In this document: one piece after another, positions 1-7,336 of the stretch
How the letters are laid out: the number at the start of each line of letters is the position of its first letter
Numbering within the stretch: position 1 is the stretch's first letter
NCBI GenBank assembly: GCA_900556575.1
Contig: USPO01000036.1
Coordinates: forward strand, 1-10,048
Direction of reading: 5' to 3'
Origin: an uncultured Eubacteriales bacterium
GTDB taxonomy: Bacteria; Bacillota; Clostridia; UBA1381
DNA length: 10,048 nt
The notes under the pieces: model-generated
The model's database searches: none
The model's input: only the letters and a program-made list of their open reading frames with translations
Told to the model about the DNA's origin: nothing
Made by a program: the position numbers and the translations under genes

Positions 1-1716
1 GGCATGAACGATGCAAGTATGTCCGATGTTGTAGCTGTAAGCGAAAAGCAGCTTATCGGAGAAATTATAGAAATGCACGGTGCCGATGCCTCTGTTCAGG
101 TTTATGAGGAAACGTCTGGCTTAAAGCCGGGCGAACCGGTTGTAACAACAGGCGAACCTCTTTCAGTTGAGCTTGGACCGGGACTTATCGGTGCAATTTA
201 TGACGGTATTGAGCGTCCTTTAACTAAGATTATGGAGATTTACGGCAATAGCCTTGAAAGAGGTGCATCGGTTCCGGCACTTGACCGTGATAAGAAGTGG
301 AAATTCAAGCCTGTAAAGAAAACAGGTGATGATGTAATTGCCGGAGATATTATAGGAGAAGTGCCGGAAACTCCTGTTGTGTCACATAAGGTAATGGTTC
401 CTTATGGAATAAAGGGAAAGATAAAAAACATTAATGGCGGTGAATATACGGTTACAGATACTGTTGCTGTCATTTCAACCGAAAACGGTGATAAAGAAGT
501 TAAGCTTATGCAAAAATGGCCAGTAAGAAAGGGCAGACCATACAAGAAAAAGCTGCCACTTAATACACCGCTTATCACAGGTCAAAGAGTTGTAGATGCA
601 TTTTTCCCGATAGCAAAGGGCGGAGTTGCGGCAGTTCCGGGACCGTTCGGAAGCGGAAAAACCGTAATTCAGCATCAGCTTGCCAAGTGGGCGGAGGCTG
701 ATATTGTTGTATATATAGGCTGCGGCGAACGTGGCAATGAAATGACGGATGTATTAAATGAATTTCCGGAGCTGAAAGACCCTAAAACAGGCGCATCTCT
801 CATGCAGAGAACAGTCCTTATCGCAAATACGTCGGATATGCCGGTTGCGGCAAGAGAGGCATCTATTTATACGGGAATTACAATTGCGGAATACTTCCGT
901 GATATGGGATATTCCGTTGCGTTGATGGCGGATTCGACATCAAGATGGGCAGAAGCATTGAGAGAGATGTCGGGACGTTTGCAGGAAATGCCTGGTGAAG
1001 AAGGCTATCCGGCATATTTGGGCAGCCGCCTTGCACAGTTCTATGAGCGTGCGGGATTGGTTGAAACACTCGGTTCAGATGAAAGAGTCGGTTCACTTTC
1101 TGTTATAGGTGCGGTATCACCTCCGGGAGGAGATATTTCGGAGCCGGTTACCCAAGCGACATTGAGAATTGTAAAGGTGTTCTGGGGACTTGACAGTGCC
1201 TTGGCATATAAGCGTCACTTCCCGGCTATAAATTGGCTGAACAGCTATTCCTTGTATCTTAACGGTTTAAAGGAATGGTTTGATGAAAATGTTTCTCCGG
1301 ATTGGATGATATTCAGAAATAAGATGATGCTCCTTTTGCAGGAAGAAGCGGAGCTTGAAGAGATAGTAAAAATGGTTGGTATGGATGCTTTGTCGGCAGA
1401 GGACAGATTAAAGATGGAAACGGCACGTTCGATTCGTGAGGATTTTCTGCATCAAAATTCATTCCATTCGATAGATACCTATACGCCTCCGAAAAAACAG
1501 CTGCATATGATGAAGCTGATTTTGGAGTTCCATCAGCAGGCTAATGATGCTCTTAAAAAGGGAACGGATATAAAAAATATTTTAAATCTTCCGGTAAGAG
1601 AAAAAATAGGCAGATATAAGTATACGCCAAATGAGGATATAGAAAAAGTATACCTGGAAACAGAGTGTGAAATCGCAATGGAATTATCAAATGCGGGAGG
1701 TGCGGTAAATGGCTAA
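1..1716 (+). CDS. ntpA: V-type ATP synthase/ATPase catalytic subunit A (5' end outside window)
   Basis: This is the nucleotide-hydrolysing subunit of the cytoplasmic V1 head, which couples ATP turnover to H+ or Na+ movement through the membrane ring. The frame is open from base 1. The first in-window Met (base 4) is not a credible start, because the family has about 25 residues before it and the local sequence (GMNDASMSDVV, then LIGEIIEM) matches the interior of the N-terminal beta barrel. Numbering from that Met, the P-loop GPFGSGKT is at 213-220, GERGNEM at 241-247 carries the catalytic Glu242, and the Walker B strand ends in Asp310 (VALMADSTSRW). The A-specific insertion that distinguishes it from F-type beta lies at roughly 105-195. 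The ATPase alpha/beta signature region (GYPAYLGSRLAQFYERAG) follows. All key residues are intact. The 3' end overlaps subunit B by 8 bases, implying translational coupling. The transported ion cannot be told from this subunit. Confidence 0.97.
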   Translation, partial: GMNDASMSDVVAVSEKQLIGEIIEMHGADASVQVYEETSGLKPGEPVVTTGEPLSVELGPGLIGAIYDGIERPLTKIMEIYGNSLERGASVPALDRDKKWKFKPVKKTGDDVIAGDIIGEVPETPVVSHKVMVPYGIKGKIKNINGGEYTVTDTVAVISTENGDKEVKLMQKWPVRKGRPYKKKLPLNTPLITGQRVVDAFFPIAKGGVAAVPGPFGSGKTVIQHQLAKWAEADIVVYIGCGERGNEMTDVLNEFPELKDPKTGASLMQRTVLIANTSDMPVAAREASIYTGITIAEYFRDMGYSVALMADSTSRWAEALREMSGRLQEMPGEEGYPAYLGSRLAQFYERAGLVETLGSDERVGSLSVIGAVSPPGGDISEPVTQATLRIVKVFWGLDSALAYKRHFPAINWLNSYSLYLNGLKEWFDENVSPDWMIFRNKMMLLLQEEAELEEIVKMVGMDALSAEDRLKMETARSIREDFLHQNSFHSIDTYTPPKKQLHMMKLILEFHQQANDALKKGTDIKNILNLPVREKIGRYKYTPNEDIEKVYLETECEIAMELSNAGGAVNG

Positions 1717-3091
1717 GGAATATAGAACAATAAGGGAAATTGCCGGACCGCTTATGACAGTTACGGGAGTAGAAAATGTCGCATACGATGAACTTGGAGA
1801 GATTATTCTTTCAAACGGAGAACGCCGGCGCTGCAAGGTTCTTGAAATAGACGGTACAAATGCATTGGTTCAGCTGTTTGAGAATTCAGCAGGAATAAAT
1901 CTTGAAGACAGCCGTGTACATTTCCTTGGTCATAGTATGGAGCTTGGTGTTTCGGAGGATATGCTCGGAAGAATATTTGACGGACTCGGAAATCCTATTG
2001 ATGATAAGCCGCCGATAATTCCGGAAAAGAAAATGGATATAAACGGTTTGCCGATGAATCCGGCGGCAAGAAGCTATCCGGAGGAGTTTATAGAAACGGG
2101 AATATCGGCAATTGATGGATTAAATACACTTGTAAGAGGTCAGAAGCTGCCGGTATTCTCGGCATCGGGTCTTCCTCATGCGGAGCTTGCAACACAGATT
2201 GCAGCACAGGCAAAGGTAAGAGGAACAGATGACGAATTTGCGGTTGTGTTTGCGGCTGTCGGAATTACATTCGAGGAATCAAATTCATTTATAAGCTCGT
2301 TCAAAAAAACCGGTGCAATTGACAGAACGGTTGTATTCATAAATCTTGCAAATGATCCGGCGGTAGAAAGAATTGCAACACCGAGAATGGCATTAACTGC
2401 TGCGGAGTATCTTGCATTTGAAAAAAATATGCACGTTCTTGTTATTATAACAGATATAACAAACTATGCAGATGCATTAAGAGAAATAAGTGCGGCGAGA
2501 AAGGAAGTACCGGGAAGAAGAGGATATCCGGGATATATGTATACAGACCTTGCATCAATGTATGAAAGAGCCGGCAGACAGAAAGGAAAGAAGGGTTCAA
2601 TAACGATGATACCTGTTCTTACCATGCCGGAGGATGACAAGACTCATCCGATTCCGGACCTGACGGGATATATTACCGAAGGTCAGATAATTTTAAGCCG
2701 AGATTTATACAGAAAGGGTGTACAGCCGCCAATTGATGTTCTTCCATCGTTGTCAAGATTAAAGGATAAGGGAATAGGTGAAGGAAAGACAAGAGAGGAT
2801 CACTCAAATACAATGAATCAGCTTTTTGCAGCATATGCGAGAGGTAAGGATGCAAAGGAGCTTATGACTATTTTGGGTGAGGCTGCATTGTCAGATATTG
2901 ACCTTATTTATGCAAAATTTGCCGATGAATTTGAAAAGAGATATGTTTCGCAGGGATATACAACGGATAGAAGTATAGAAGAAACGCTTGATATTGGCTG
3001 GGAATTACTCAGAATGCTTCCGAGAAGTGAATTAAAGAGAATTGACGATGTATACTTAGATAAGTATTATGAGCCTAAAAATAAGGAATGA
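1709..3091 (+). CDS. ntpB: V-type ATP synthase/ATPase regulatory subunit B
   Basis: This is the non-catalytic nucleotide-binding subunit that alternates with A in the V1 hexamer. The 460-residue length is the usual family length. The P-loop is replaced by SASGLPHAEL at 151-160, as expected for subunit B, so it should not hydrolyse ATP itself. The ATPase alpha/beta signature is at 274-289 (PGYMYTDLASMYERAG). The serine/arginine segment LPSLSR ends in Arg350, the position of the arginine finger that completes the neighbouring A active site. The ATG at 1709 is supported by GGGAGG at 1695-1700, 8 bases upstream and inside the A gene. The start overlaps the A stop (ATGGCTAA), so A and B are probably made in equal amounts by coupled translation. 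No gene lies between A and B. Confidence 0.97.
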   Translation: MAKEYRTIREIAGPLMTVTGVENVAYDELGEIILSNGERRRCKVLEIDGTNALVQLFENSAGINLEDSRVHFLGHSMELGVSEDMLGRIFDGLGNPIDDKPPIIPEKKMDINGLPMNPAARSYPEEFIETGISAIDGLNTLVRGQKLPVFSASGLPHAELATQIAAQAKVRGTDDEFAVVFAAVGITFEESNSFISSFKKTGAIDRTVVFINLANDPAVERIATPRMALTAAEYLAFEKNMHVLVIITDITNYADALREISAARKEVPGRRGYPGYMYTDLASMYERAGRQKGKKGSITMIPVLTMPEDDKTHPIPDLTGYITEGQIILSRDLYRKGVQPPIDVLPSLSRLKDKGIGEGKTREDHSNTMNQLFAAYARGKDAKELMTILGEAALSDIDLIYAKFADEFEKRYVSQGYTTDRSIEETLDIGWELLRMLPRSELKRIDDVYLDKYYEPKNKE

Positions 3092-3101
3092 GGTGAGGTG
3101 A

Positions 3102-3731
3102 ATGCCGACGATAATTCCGACAAGAATGGAGCTTAACCGAACAAAAAAAAGGCTTGCTTCTGCAGTCAGAGGACATAAGCTTTTAAAGGATAAGCGAGAT
3201 GAGCTGATGCGTCAGTTTTTGGATAGAATATATGAATGCGAAAGGCTTAGGAATAAGGTAGAGGAGGCACTTGAGGAAAGCCGAAAAAGCTTTATAACCG
3301 CAAGAGCTGAAATGTCAGATGAGGCGGTGAATACCGCACTTGCGGCACCTAAGCATGAAACAGAGATTAAAGCGGAGATACAAAATATAATGAGTGTTCC
3401 CGTACCTAAGCTTGAATTAAAATCATATAACAGTATTCCGTCCTACGGATATGCGTTCACATCAGCATCTCTTGATAAGGCGGCGGATAGCTTACGAGAT
3501 ATAGTTCCTGATATGATAAGGCTTGCGGAGCTTGAACATTCATGCAGGCTCATGGCAGATGAAATTGAAAAAACTCGCCGAAGGGTAAATGCACTTGAGC
3601 ATGTAACGATACCTCAGGCACAGGAAACAATAAAATATATCACAATGAAGCTTGATGAAAATGAACGTTCAAATCAAGTAAGACTTCTGAAAGTTAAGGA
3701 TATGATGCTTGCCGAAAAGTATGTAAATTAA
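3102..3731 (+). CDS. ntpD: V-type ATP synthase/ATPase central stalk subunit D
   Basis: Subunit D forms the rotating coiled-coil shaft inside the A3B3 head and transmits torque to the membrane ring. The 209-residue length fits the family. The conserved N-terminal helix is clear at residues 6-40: PTRMELNRTKKRLASA, then RGHKLLKDKRDELMRQF. Long charged helices at both ends (about 8-70 and 145-205) are the two strands of the antiparallel coiled coil, with a less helical middle containing the SYGYAF region. The ATG at 3102 has a GAGGTG ribosome binding site at 3095-3100 and follows the subunit B stop by 10 bases, so it belongs to the same operon. The gene ends in tandem in-frame stops, TAA at 3729-3731 and TAG at 3732-3734, and the terminator-like hairpin begins immediately after. 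It is the last gene of the operon. Confidence 0.96.
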   Translation: MPTIIPTRMELNRTKKRLASAVRGHKLLKDKRDELMRQFLDRIYECERLRNKVEEALEESRKSFITARAEMSDEAVNTALAAPKHETEIKAEIQNIMSVPVPKLELKSYNSIPSYGYAFTSASLDKAADSLRDIVPDMIRLAELEHSCRLMADEIEKTRRRVNALEHVTIPQAQETIKYITMKLDENERSNQVRLLKVKDMMLAEKYVN

Positions 3732-3732
3732 T

Positions 3733-3773
3733 AGGAGCTGTCACAAAACTCAAAGAGTTTTGTGACAGCTTCT
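3733..3773 (+). terminator. Hairpin ending the V-ATPase operon
   Basis: Bases 3736-3751 and 3755-3770 form a perfect 16-bp inverted repeat around an AAA loop. Three further pairs, one of them G-U, extend it to 3733/3773. It starts 2 bases after the subunit D stop codon. The following bases (TTCTTGAGG) are not a proper T-run, so termination may be inefficient or Rho-assisted, or the hairpin may mainly protect the mRNA 3' end. The arms could also be part of the adjoining repeat-like element. Confidence 0.7.
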
Positions 3774-3789
3774 TGAGGTTGTAGAAAAA

Positions 3790-3900
3790 TAGTGCAGAAT
3801 GGACGAAATGAATGGCGCAGCCCCTTGCCCGAAGGCGTACGGTGGTACGTCGAGGTGTTCGTTTCGTTCGCTTTATGCGGTCTGTGCATTTTGCTGCAGC
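3790..3900. repeat. GC-rich, highly foldable intergenic element (putative dispersed repeat or structured RNA)
   Basis: This stretch is clearly richer in GC than the AT-rich leader that follows, and it has no credible gene. It folds in layers. Bases 3800-3814 can pair with 3856-3870 (15 pairs, several G-U), and an outer arm 3794-3799 can pair with 3889-3894. Inside, 3834-3840 pairs with 3845-3851 around a GGTG loop. It lies directly after the operon-end hairpin, and the two may form one unit from about 3733 to 3900. No promoter is obvious. It could be a MITE-like repeat, the decayed end of a mobile element, or a structured 3' UTR or small RNA. The strand is not known. The folding is read from the sequence; the repeat status is inferred. 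Confidence 0.45.
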
Positions 3901-4015
3901 CTTATTTTATTTGTTATTTTGAAATATATCAATAGATTAATTTTGAAAAACACCGATTTTATCGCATATTTATCGTAATAATTAAAAAATACATATAAGA
4001 GTTAATTTTCAAATA

Positions 4016-4044
4016 TTGCATTTTAAATCCGCATATGTTAAAAT
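4016..4044 (+). promoter_or_regulatory. Putative sigma-A promoter for the 1033-residue secreted protein gene
   Basis: The -10 hexamer TAAAAT (4039-4044) is preceded by TG at 4036-4037, giving an extended -10. TTGCAT at 4016-4021 is a weak -35 with an exact 17-base spacer. Transcription would start near 4051, leaving a 5' UTR of about 66 bases. That leader contains a small hairpin, TGTGC at 4065-4069 pairing with GCACA at 4081-4085. The surroundings are very AT-rich, so chance matches are possible, but this is the best-placed candidate between the operon terminator and the gene. Confidence 0.5.
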
Positions 4045-4116
4045 AATATCATAAGAAATAAAAATGTGCTGAGCGTTAAGGCACATAAAAATTAGCATTT
4101 GAAGGGAGATATTAAA

Positions 4117-7100
4117 ATGTCTAAAATTAACATCAATAAAATTGCAGCTGTGTTTACGGCTGTGTCATCATTTGGAATGTATGCTGCGGCATTGCCCGTA
4201 ACTGTGTCGGCTAAATCAACAGCTATATATCCTAATGCTGAAATGGGAATAAGAGTAGCTGCGGAAAAGGATGCCGGAAAAATTACAGATGATGCAAAGC
4301 TTGGTTCGGGAATTGCAAAGGGAAGTGAAGAAGAGGGCTGGACAGCGGTTGAAGCTGTAGGCGAAGGAACGGACGGAAGAGTAAGCAACAGATATGATAT
4401 GGGAAAGACTGAAGCGGTTGAGGTCGGATACGGTCAGTCAAAGAGGTTTGCATTGATAGAACAGTATACGGTCGATAATCTTGATGCGGCACAGTCACTT
4501 GAATTTACATATATTAGTACAAAAAAATCAGACCAAAGTTTAGGTATATGGCTGTATGACGGAGAAATGCCGACTGCTTGTACAGTAAATACTACCGGTG
4601 CGGAAAATGCCAATACAATAGTTCAGGACCTTGCAAAATCATACGGAATCTATTCGGGAAATTCAGCAGTTGAGGATGCAACCGTTGCGGGAGCGTCTGC
4701 AATAGATCCGCTTGCAAAGTCACAGAGCAATGTTGAGGCAGGAGAAGCATATACAATTACTGTCGAAGGTGAAGCACTGGATAAAATAAAAGAGGCTGCA
4801 GTTGATAATACATTTACAATTACGGTAAGTACATCTAATATCAAGGGTGACTCTACAGCGAAGATTTATATGAACGGATATACGGCTGAGGACGCTGAAC
4901 CGATAACTGAAAACTATCCAAGGGTTACGGCTCAATACGATGCATCAGAGGTTTCCGATGCTCCCGAAGGAGCGGTTGAACTAAAAAATCAGCCGACAAA
5001 TTCTAAAAATTCAAAGAAATTTGATATTGATAACGAAAGTTATATAACAGCGGCAGCAACAACAAACAATACTGATATTTGGTATATCGGTGATTATGAC
5101 CTTGATGTTACAGATTCATTCAAGGCAAGAGCAATTATGTGTCCGGGATATACAGACAGTGAAATAACAACAACTCCGATTTTGAATTTTGCATATATGG
5201 ATATTGAGGACGGTGTTAATGTAGATGCAGATTATATCACAGAGAACAGCGGAACGATAAGATCAAGTGCAAAAAAGCTCGGATATTATGAAGGATATAC
5301 CAAAGAGGCTGCAAATTCGGATGATTATAACGATTTTACGGATGTAGAGGTTGATTTGACAGCGAAAAAATCGGGAGTAAAGCATATATTCGTATATGGA
5401 ACGGCTCAAAAGGCAAGAATTTATCTTGACTACATAACAAGTACGGGAATGAAAGAGGCAGCTTATCCGTCGGGAGCTGTTGGAGTAAATTCAGCAGATA
5501 CTGTTACAAATTACAGCGGAAAGCTTGTAAAGGAAAATATATCCGATGATGAATACAGAAATATAACAGATTTTAAAAATAATAACGGTTATATTTGGTA
5601 TATAGGCTCATTTAATACAGATGAAATTCAAAGTGCGGAAATAAGTGCAAAGCTTACGGCAGCATTGGGACTTGACGGAAAGTCATATGCTCCGTCGGTT
5701 AAGCTCGGATATATGCCAAAGAGTGAGAATAGTGTTGATGTACAGTATATTACAGATAATTCAAAGACAATCAGAGATAAGAAAAATCTTGTATATGAGT
5801 GGTCGGCAGAAACAAATGGACTTGAGGTTAAAAATGTGCCGAAGTCGGAAGTGAAGCTTCCGGCAGGTGAGGAAATAGAATTATTCGTTTACGGAACAAC
5901 ACAGCTTAGCTATACATATACTGATGAAAACAATGAAGAAAAGACAGCTAACGCACAGCCGTCACTCGGACTTGATTATGTTAAGGTAAATATTTCTGAA
6001 CCTTCTGTTATAACATCTGTTCCGTCTGATGATATGCAGCTCAGAACAGGAAACACGACTGATTACAGAAAAACATCCGTAATGGAATTAAAAGCAACGG
6101 ACGATGATAAATATGCATTTACAGGTGCAATGAAGTTTGATATAGCTAATATTACAAGATATATTTCATCGGGCTATAAAGTAAAGAGTGCGGAGCTTCG
6201 CTTAACCACAATGAAGCAGAACAACGGCACAAGCATTAAGGCAGTCCCGTTTACAACGGATTTATCGGAAAGCTATGCTAAAAATGATGTTCTTGGTGAT
6301 GCATATAAGAGTACTATAAATTATGCAATAGAAAACTACTCGTCATATGAGATAGGTACATTAAAGAGTGCATTAAAGGGTAAGAATTTGAATGACTATG
6401 TATCGGTTGAGGGTGCTGACACAGACCTTTCAAAGTGGTACAATACAATTGATATAAGTGCATATCTTGCAGGTGCGGCAAAGGGCGGTTCAAAGGAACT
6501 TCCGATTCTTATATATTCAGCATCGGGCGAGGATAAGACAGGAAACCAGATTTGTACAAAGGATATGGAAAACGATAAGAATTGGGAAAGCATCAGCGGC
6601 TTTTATAAGTTAAACGGTGCAGCCGTAACAGCTGAAGATTTTGCACCGACTCTTATTATTGAGCTTGAAAAGGGTACGGAAACAGCAGCACCGATGGAAG
6701 TACTTAACGGAAGAATGAATGTAGTTACAATTAAGGGCGGCTATGACTATAAGGCATGGAAATGCTCAAAGGATATTACATATAACGGAAAGTTAAAGCC
6801 GGCGGGCGAAGATATTTACAGCTTACAGGCTGCACTTGAACAGAATCCGGAAACAACAGCAGCGGATTATACTCTTGCAGATTTTTATATAACAGGTGCA
6901 GAATATAAGCTTGAAAACGGAGAAGCAAATACAAGAACAAATCCGTATGTTGATGCCGAGGGAAATAAGATAAGTACGGAAGTAACAGAGTATATCAATG
7001 AAATTAATATATCAAGTGACTTGCTTGCCGATGCAAAGGTAGTTTATGCTGTTATATATGCTGCCGACGGCAGTCTTAAGAGTGTAAATTCATATACTCC

Positions 7101-7218
7101 GTCAGAGAAAATTTCCGTTTCAGCAGATGAAAACGGTGAGGGCATAGCAGCCGCACCGGGTGAAATCATAAAGGCATTTGTATGGGGCGATAATCAAAAG
7201 CCTGTTTACGAGAAGTAA
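4117..7218 (+). CDS. Large secreted multi-domain beta-rich protein with duplicated module and DNRLRE-like domain
   Basis: The start is ATG 4117, with AAGGGAG at 4102-4108 eight bases upstream; an in-frame TTG at 4099 lies before this RBS and is not used. The product has 1033 residues. Residues 1-32 form a Sec signal peptide (basic NININK, hydrophobic core, likely cleavage after VSA). Residues about 38-255 are a beta-rich region. Two related modules follow at about 268-440 and 449-624, sharing IWYIG, a YITxNSxTIR motif, VYGTxQ and a closing LDY. Residues about 636-850 resemble the DNRLRE/CBM96-like family (MKFDIANI, then KSAELRLTTM). The last 75 residues (VVYAVIYAADGSLKSV, then KAFVWG) match a C-terminal beta module common in secreted proteins of gut Clostridia, recalled rather than searched. 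I see no catalytic domain, dockerin, SLH domain, LPXTG motif or membrane anchor. A role in glycan binding or at the cell surface is inferred. The next gene also encodes an exported protein. Confidence 0.85.
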   Translation: MSKININKIAAVFTAVSSFGMYAAALPVTVSAKSTAIYPNAEMGIRVAAEKDAGKITDDAKLGSGIAKGSEEEGWTAVEAVGEGTDGRVSNRYDMGKTEAVEVGYGQSKRFALIEQYTVDNLDAAQSLEFTYISTKKSDQSLGIWLYDGEMPTACTVNTTGAENANTIVQDLAKSYGIYSGNSAVEDATVAGASAIDPLAKSQSNVEAGEAYTITVEGEALDKIKEAAVDNTFTITVSTSNIKGDSTAKIYMNGYTAEDAEPITENYPRVTAQYDASEVSDAPEGAVELKNQPTNSKNSKKFDIDNESYITAAATTNNTDIWYIGDYDLDVTDSFKARAIMCPGYTDSEITTTPILNFAYMDIEDGVNVDADYITENSGTIRSSAKKLGYYEGYTKEAANSDDYNDFTDVEVDLTAKKSGVKHIFVYGTAQKARIYLDYITSTGMKEAAYPSGAVGVNSADTVTNYSGKLVKENISDDEYRNITDFKNNNGYIWYIGSFNTDEIQSAEISAKLTAALGLDGKSYAPSVKLGYMPKSENSVDVQYITDNSKTIRDKKNLVYEWSAETNGLEVKNVPKSEVKLPAGEEIELFVYGTTQLSYTYTDENNEEKTANAQPSLGLDYVKVNISEPSVITSVPSDDMQLRTGNTTDYRKTSVMELKATDDDKYAFTGAMKFDIANITRYISSGYKVKSAELRLTTMKQNNGTSIKAVPFTTDLSESYAKNDVLGDAYKSTINYAIENYSSYEIGTLKSALKGKNLNDYVSVEGADTDLSKWYNTIDISAYLAGAAKGGSKELPILIYSASGEDKTGNQICTKDMENDKNWESISGFYKLNGAAVTAEDFAPTLIIELEKGTETAAPMEVLNGRMNVVTIKGGYDYKAWKCSKDITYNGKLKPAGEDIYSLQAALEQNPETTAADYTLADFYITGAEYKLENGEANTRTNPYVDAEGNKISTEVTEYINEINISSDLLADAKVVYAVIYAADGSLKSVNSYTPSEKISVSADENGEGIAAAPGEIIKAFVWGDNQKPVYEK
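4918..5436 (+). repeat. Protein-level tandem module, copy 1
   Basis: Codes for residues about 268-440 of the 1033-residue secreted protein. Landmarks in order are IWYIGDYD, ILNFAYM, VDADYITENSGTIR, HIFVYGTAQ and IYLDYI. The same landmarks recur in copy 2 in the same order, so an internal duplication is clear at the protein level, though the DNA has diverged. The predominance of short beta-strand-like segments suggests a jelly-roll-like binding module. Boundaries are approximate. Confidence 0.75.
5461..5988 (+). repeat. Protein-level tandem module, copy 2
   Basis: Codes for residues about 449-624. The landmarks IWYIGSFN, VKLGYM, VDVQYITDNSKTIR, LFVYGTTQ and LGLDYVKV align with copy 1. Copy 2 has an extra acidic loop between the VYGTTQ and LDY strands (TYTDENNEEKTA region) that copy 1 lacks. 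Boundaries are approximate. Confidence 0.75.
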
Positions 7219-7275
7219 TGTATTTAAATCGATGACAGCTTGATAGAAAACATTTTAGCTAATAAGGCTATGCAA

Positions 7276-7318
7276 GGGAAAAAGTTCCTCAATTAAATTG
7301 AGAAGCTTTTTCCCTTTT
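7276..7318 (+). terminator. Terminator-like hairpin just before the next gene's ribosome binding site
   Basis: Arms 7276-7294 and 7296-7314 are complementary over 19 positions with one G-U and one mismatch; the innermost pairs must open to form a loop. The right arm ends in TTTTTCCC and is followed by TTTT at 7315-7318, so it resembles an intrinsic terminator for the gene ending at 7218. The next gene's RBS starts only 8 bases after the T-run, leaving no room for a promoter between. The second gene therefore needs read-through, or a promoter at or before the hairpin. A weak candidate is TTGATA at 7240-7245 with TAAGGC at 7263-7268, spacer 17. Confidence 0.65.
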
Positions 7319-7336
7319 GAGCAATGGAGGTATTTA

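Noticed and set aside
4..12. Treating ATG at base 4 (or at 19) as the true start of subunit A.
   Set aside because: The family has about 25 more N-terminal residues, the GMNDASM context matches the interior of the N-terminal barrel, and no RBS is visible because the window begins 3 bases earlier.
3728..3889. A 53-codon open frame on the minus strand (ATG at 3889-3887, stop at 3730-3728) covering the hairpin and the GC-rich element.
   Set aside because: It lies wholly inside the inverted-repeat and structured element, has no clear RBS, and its composition is dictated by the stem sequences. It is probably a by-product of the repeat.
3790..3900. CRISPR array or tRNA/rRNA gene in the intergenic gap.
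   Set aside because: There are no regularly spaced direct repeats, no cloverleaf with a T-arm and CCA-ready acceptor, and no rRNA-like sequence.
4066..4084. Possible CcpA cre-like operator around GAGCGTTAAG in the 5' leader of the first secreted-protein gene.
   Set aside because: Only the central GCGTTA core fits; several flanking positions mismatch and it is not a good palindrome. The TGTGC/GCACA arms explain the local symmetry as a small hairpin.
4092..4388. A 98-codon minus-strand frame over the start of the first secreted-protein gene.
   Set aside because: It is antisense to the signal peptide region; its hydrophobic look comes from reading the complement of alanine- and valine-rich codons.
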